A DNA stretch of 64,000 nucleotides from CANMXU01 sp052030545 (GTDB taxonomy: Bacteria > Pseudomonadota > Gammaproteobacteria > Enterobacterales > Alteromonadaceae): contig NZ_JBPDIH010000007.1 in NCBI RefSeq assembly GCF_052030545.1, positions 124,001 to 188,000 of the forward strand. Direction: 5' to 3'. A program made the translations under genes and the position numbers. Positions 60,870 to 64,000 of this stretch are shown here, in pieces (the first letter of the stretch is position 1; each line of letters starts with the position of its first letter). The notes below the pieces were generated by a model, which was not told the origin of the DNA, did no database searches, and was given only the letters and a program-made list of their open reading frames with translations.

Positions 60870-61667
60870 TTACCTTTTTTGGAAGTGCGAATAGCTGTCG
60901 GTTGAGCGTTCATCTATTTTGGTGAAATAAGCAAAGCTGCCTTTCATGATCATATCTTGCTGTAAAGGCAATATGCTGCCATCAATATGGGTGAAGTAAA
61001 AGCTTAGCGTGAGCTCGGTAATATTTGCGGTAAATAATGGTGAAAACTCAGCATTGTTGTTAATGGTAATTTGTTCAATAAACTGATGTTTTTTATGATA
61101 AAGCAACTCGCCATCAAGCTTACCTATTGCATCATCACCTAATTTTTTTAGCGATACCTTAAAACCCATAGTGATATATTTTTCGTTTTCTGCTAGCAAG
61201 TGAAGACTTGGCACATTAATCATTTCTCTAAGCGCAACCGAATAACTTTGCCCAGAGTCCTTATTTTCCTTGGCGTGGCGTTTTTGTTGCTGAAATTTTT
61301 GTCTTTGTTTTACTGTTGGTAACTCACCATTAAGCTGTAACAGCGTCCACGGTTTTTCTTTGCTTAAATTCGGCTGATAAGCTTCAATGCTGCTAGTAAT
61401 ATCTCCTTCTTCATTCTCATAACGAGAAACTTGATAAGCCCATTTTTTGCGTGGCGTTTGCTCAAATTTTGTGATCGCATCATTAATTTTTACTCGCAGT
61501 AAGCTCTGTTGATCATCAAGGTGCTGCCCATCAAGATACTGTTCAACAAGGTGTTCAGCTCGCTGCTTGGTATCACTAGCTGTTTGTATAACGCTGACTT
61601 GCGTCTCGGTTTTGGCAATACTGGACCAAGGTAAAAAAGCCAGTGATAGCAGATAAAGGTAAGCCAT
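60870..61667 (-). CDS. hypothetical secreted protein
   Basis: I do not recognise this 265-residue protein. It has a signal peptide (hydrophobic residues 3-15, cut near IAKTE) and a good GGAAAAATT ribosome-binding site before ATG 61667. The region about 95-145 is charged and lysine- and glutamine-rich, and residues 150-265 contain repeated beta-type segments (GFKVSLKKLGDDAIGKLDGELL, LTLSFYFTHIDGS). It is probably periplasmic. It is divergent from an ABC/FtsX transporter gene pair, and the shared control region holds mirrored ATTTCACA repeats. A role as a partner of that transporter is plausible but unproven. Confidence 0.6.
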   Translation of the reverse strand: MAYLYLLSLAFLPWSSIAKTETQVSVIQTASDTKQRAEHLVEQYLDGQHLDDQQSLLRVKINDAITKFEQTPRKKWAYQVSRYENEEGDITSSIEAYQPNLSKEKPWTLLQLNGELPTVKQRQKFQQQKRHAKENKDSGQSYSVALREMINVPSLHLLAENEKYITMGFKVSLKKLGDDAIGKLDGELLYHKKHQFIEQITINNNAEFSPLFTANITELTLSFYFTHIDGSILPLQQDMIMKGSFAYFTKIDERSTDSYSHFQKR

Positions 61668-61710
61668 AATTTTTCCGGTTAATTGCTTTACAACAAGGGT
61701 AAGCGGGACG

Positions 61711-61730
61711 ATGTGAAATGTTTGTGAATT
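61711..61730 (-). promoter_or_regulatory. tandem ATTCACAA/ATTTCACA direct repeat facing the secreted-protein gene
   Basis: On the minus strand AATTCACAAAC is followed by ATTTCACAT, an 11-bp-spaced direct repeat 44 bases upstream of the ATG at 61667. The plus-strand pair at 61786-61805 has the same half-site in the opposite direction. Confidence 0.6.
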
Positions 61731-61785
61731 ATTCTTAATAATTTAATCTGAGTTAAAAAATTTATTAAAAGCACTTTTTAAAGGC

Positions 61786-61805
61786 ATTTCACAACTATTT
61801 CACAA
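61786..61805 (+). promoter_or_regulatory. tandem ATTTCACAA direct repeat facing the ABC transporter gene
   Basis: ATTTCACAACT is followed directly by ATTTCACAAG: two perfect nine-base half-sites 11 bp apart, 47 bases upstream of the ATG at 61853. An 11-bp period suits an OmpR/PhoB-type regulator binding one face of the helix. Confidence 0.65.
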
Positions 61806-61852
61806 GCGGGCTTTTAAGCTTTGTCTAACCTAGTTATTAGAGAGCCCAGCTT

Positions 61853-62539
61853 ATGGAACATCGAATCGACCTGAAAAACATTAGCCAGTCATTTGAAATG
61901 AATGGCAACGCAGTGACCTTATTTGAACAGCTAAATTTGTCTATTTGCCAAGGGCAATCTTATGCCATTACTGGCCCGTCAGGTGCAGGTAAATCAAGCT
62001 TGCTGATGTTAGCCTCAGGGCTTGAAAAACCGACCACAGGGCAATGCGTGGCGGTTAACCATGGCCGAGAATTTCCAATAGCAGAGCTAAGAGCTGAGGT
62101 TGGTTTTATTTTCCAGCAATTTCATTTGTTACCTGAATTAACCGCGCTCAATAATGTTGCCCTGCCGCTGAAACTACGCGGTGATAACAAGGCACTAGCA
62201 AAGGCTAAGCAGTGGCTTGAACACGTAGGCTTAAGCCACCGCCTTGATCATAAACCGAGCGAGTTAAGTGGCGGCGAGCAGCAACGTGTTGCCATTGCCC
62301 GCGCGTTGGTATTTAAGCCTAAGTTTATTTTTGCAGATGAGCCAACCGGTAATCTTGATCCTAAAAGTGCGGCAGAGGTCGCTAAGCTGTTGATCAGTTG
62401 TTGTCAGCAACAAAATGCTGCGCTGGTGATGGTCACCCACAGTGACGCACTGGCCAGTCGCGCAGAGCATATTTATTCTTTAGCCGGCGGTACGTTAAGT
62501 TTGAAAAAATCAGTTCAGGCAAAGGAGCTGTTATGTTAA
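61853..62539 (+). CDS. LolD/YbbA-like ABC transporter ATP-binding protein
   Basis: The 228-residue ATPase has Walker A GPSGAGKSSLL (residues 41-51), Q loop FIFQQFHLLPELTALNNVALPL, signature LSGGEQQRVAIARAL, Walker B FIFADEPTGNLDP and the switch histidine in MVTHSDA. This is the MacB/LolD/YbbA branch, which works with FtsX-type permeases in extracting or exporting lipids, lipoproteins or peptides. Its stop overlaps the next gene by seven bases. E. coli ybbA sits divergent from tesA, but here the divergent gene is an unrelated secreted protein. Confidence 0.9.
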   Translation: MEHRIDLKNISQSFEMNGNAVTLFEQLNLSICQGQSYAITGPSGAGKSSLLMLASGLEKPTTGQCVAVNHGREFPIAELRAEVGFIFQQFHLLPELTALNNVALPLKLRGDNKALAKAKQWLEHVGLSHRLDHKPSELSGGEQQRVAIARALVFKPKFIFADEPTGNLDPKSAAEVAKLLISCCQQQNAALVMVTHSDALASRAEHIYSLAGGTLSLKKSVQAKELLC

Positions 62540-64000
62540 TTCATCATTTTAAACTGGCTTGGCATTTTTATTGTCAGGAATATCACCAAAGCCATCAAAA
62601 ATTACTGCGTTGGGTACAAGCGGTATTGTTACTGTTTATCGTCACTTTAAGCCTTACCAGCTATAGCATTCAGCACTTTTTACAGCAAAACTTAAACGGT
62701 TTGCTTGGCGCTGATGTGGTGCTTAGTCAAAAACATCCGTTAATGGCGCAGCAGCTGAAAACGATTTCAACTTTTACCTCAAAACAGGTGACCACTCAGC
62801 AGATCTCCACAACCTTGACCCACAAAGGACTGTGGCAACAAGTTCAGCTAAAAGCAGTTGATCAGCATTATCCTTTACAAGGGCAGCTTATTACTTCAAC
62901 AAGTTTGCAAGGTGAAGGCGAAAGTACGTTAACAGGGCCAAGGGTTGGGAATATCTGGTTAGATGCGAGGTTATTCGCAAGCTTGTCAGTCGCTATTGGT
63001 GAGCAATTAGTTATCGCAGGTAAAACTTTTGTCGTTGAAAAAATTATCCAGCACGAGCCCGATCGTTTGATGGAAGGTCACAGCGTTGCGATGCGCGCGA
63101 TGATCAATAGCGCCGATATGCAAGCACTTAACTTTTCACAAGATCTTATTCAGTACCGGTATTTATTAGCGGCAGAGCCAGCACAAATCGATAAACTGTT
63201 AACTTGGCAACAAAAAGCGCTACCAGCAGCGCAAATGCACCATAAACAAGGTCGACATCCTTTGGCGCTGTTTTGGCAAAGAACGGAAAATTTTATTGGT
63301 TTAGCCTCGATTATTTTATTTTTTATGGCGGCAATAGCCATTGAACAACTTGCGCAAGTGCACATTAAAAAAGATCAATACTTTTCTGCAGTATGCATGA
63401 GCTTAGGGGCGTCACAAACCAGTGGCCTACAAATATCCATTTTTAAATGGCTGATCAGCACTTTACTGTTACTGCCTGTGGTTTTGCTGGCAGCGCTTGG
63501 GCTACATTATCTGGTCATTGAATTTTTAAGCGATACCTTTGCCAATGTAAACCGAAATTGGCAACTGGCCACCATGCTTAAATCAGCGGGCGCGGTCATT
63601 ACTGTGTTTGCGGTGTTTCATGCGCCGGTGTGGTTATCGCTACATAATAGCTCAGTTGCGCAGCAGCTATTAGGGCAACAAAGCGTGTTCAAACAAGGTT
63701 TAACTAAGCTGTCAGGTTTATTAGTTTTAATCATTATTGCTTACGCATATTCAGACAACGGCTTATTAACGTTTATGATGTTGGCTGCGATTGCATTAAG
63801 CATTGCCTTGATGATCGTGATGAGTTGGTCGGCACTAACGGTTGGAGAAAAGGCCACGCAGCGCTTTTCAGGTTTAGTGCCTTTTGCGTTATTTATGATG
63901 AAGCAACGCTTAGTCAGTAAAAGCACCCAAATTCTGGGGGTTGGTTTATGTGCTTTTTTATTGCTGTTTACCTTAATGCTGCTAAAAGATCTTGGCGCGA
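62533..64000 (+). CDS. FtsX/YbbP-like permease, N-terminal part (3' end outside window)
   Basis: The frame from ATG 62533 is open to the window end (489 full codons). A transmembrane helix (about 28-46) is followed by a periplasmic domain with LNGLLGADVVLSQKHPLMAQQL, then helices beginning near residue 258 (FIGLASIILFFMAAIAIEQLAQVH). This is the first FtsX unit of the large YbbP-type permeases, which have around 800 residues, so about half is missing. It pairs with the overlapping ABC ATPase. The substrate may be a lipoprotein or lipid; it cannot be told here. Confidence 0.85.
   Translation, partial: MLIHHFKLAWHFYCQEYHQSHQKLLRWVQAVLLLFIVTLSLTSYSIQHFLQQNLNGLLGADVVLSQKHPLMAQQLKTISTFTSKQVTTQQISTTLTHKGLWQQVQLKAVDQHYPLQGQLITSTSLQGEGESTLTGPRVGNIWLDARLFASLSVAIGEQLVIAGKTFVVEKIIQHEPDRLMEGHSVAMRAMINSADMQALNFSQDLIQYRYLLAAEPAQIDKLLTWQQKALPAAQMHHKQGRHPLALFWQRTENFIGLASIILFFMAAIAIEQLAQVHIKKDQYFSAVCMSLGASQTSGLQISIFKWLISTLLLLPVVLLAALGLHYLVIEFLSDTFANVNRNWQLATMLKSAGAVITVFAVFHAPVWLSLHNSSVAQQLLGQQSVFKQGLTKLSGLLVLIIIAYAYSDNGLLTFMMLAAIALSIALMIVMSWSALTVGEKATQRFSGLVPFALFMMKQRLVSKSTQILGVGLCAFLLLFTLMLLKDLGA

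Overview
The window is a chromosomal segment of a marine, AT-rich gammaproteobacterium of the Alteromonadales, most like Colwellia, Thalassotalea or a close relative. This rests on the close resemblance of housekeeping proteins to their Escherichia coli counterparts (HscA, EttA, TrhP, PhoB), the full isc operon, the enlarged PstC and PstA proteins found in Vibrio- and Shewanella-like bacteria, and a serine-type sulfatase paired with its radical-SAM maturase. Taxonomy is inferred from gene content, not from a marker gene. No rRNA, tRNA, CRISPR array, prophage or intact insertion sequence was seen.

Layout. Positions 1-4,000 hold the 3' end of a ketosynthase gene, a MipA/OmpV-like outer-membrane protein, two lipoproteins, a phosphopantetheinyl transferase and a hydrolase; this may be the edge of a lipid or polyene biosynthetic cluster, and it includes a MITE-like element of about 198 bp. 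Positions 4,200-14,700 hold a LysR regulator divergent from a sulfatase/anSME pair, followed on the same strand by a six-gene MoxR-Bat operon. Positions 14,800-17,720 form an iron block: a YfhL-type ferredoxin, two bacterioferritin subunits with complementary active-site losses, bfd, and two small genes behind Fur-box-like sites. Next come trhP, an HDOD protein, rdgC and an orphan histidine kinase.

Positions 23,200-48,400 are dominated by phosphate: a porin, phoB, phoR and pstS, then ppx and ppk1 on the other strand, and further on pstC-pstA-pstB-phoU plus a DUF47/PiT low-affinity transporter pair. Four strong Pho boxes precede the porin, phoB, pstS and pstC. Between the two phosphate blocks lie a GcvR-like ACT protein, a PilZ protein, ettA, a three-gene outer-membrane protein / small PstS-like protein / diguanylate cyclase operon, a CBS protein and an aldehyde dehydrogenase.

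Positions 48,500-57,000 hold suhB, trmJ, cysE and the complete iscRSUA-hscBA-fdx operon behind two abutting IscR-type sites. The last part has a DUF2892 protein, a GGDEF/EAL protein coupled to a tandem solute-binding protein, an unknown secreted protein, and an ABC/FtsX-type transporter that runs off the window.

The genes fit a cell that senses phosphate starvation (PhoR-PhoB), raises phosphate uptake and polyphosphate turnover, buffers iron through bacterioferritin and Bfd, builds Fe-S clusters under IscR control, and tunes c-di-GMP with periplasmic-input cyclases. The least explained elements are a dispersed repeat family just after gene ends, the outer-membrane protein/PBP/cyclase operon, and mirrored ATTTCACA direct repeats between the secreted protein and the ABC transporter.
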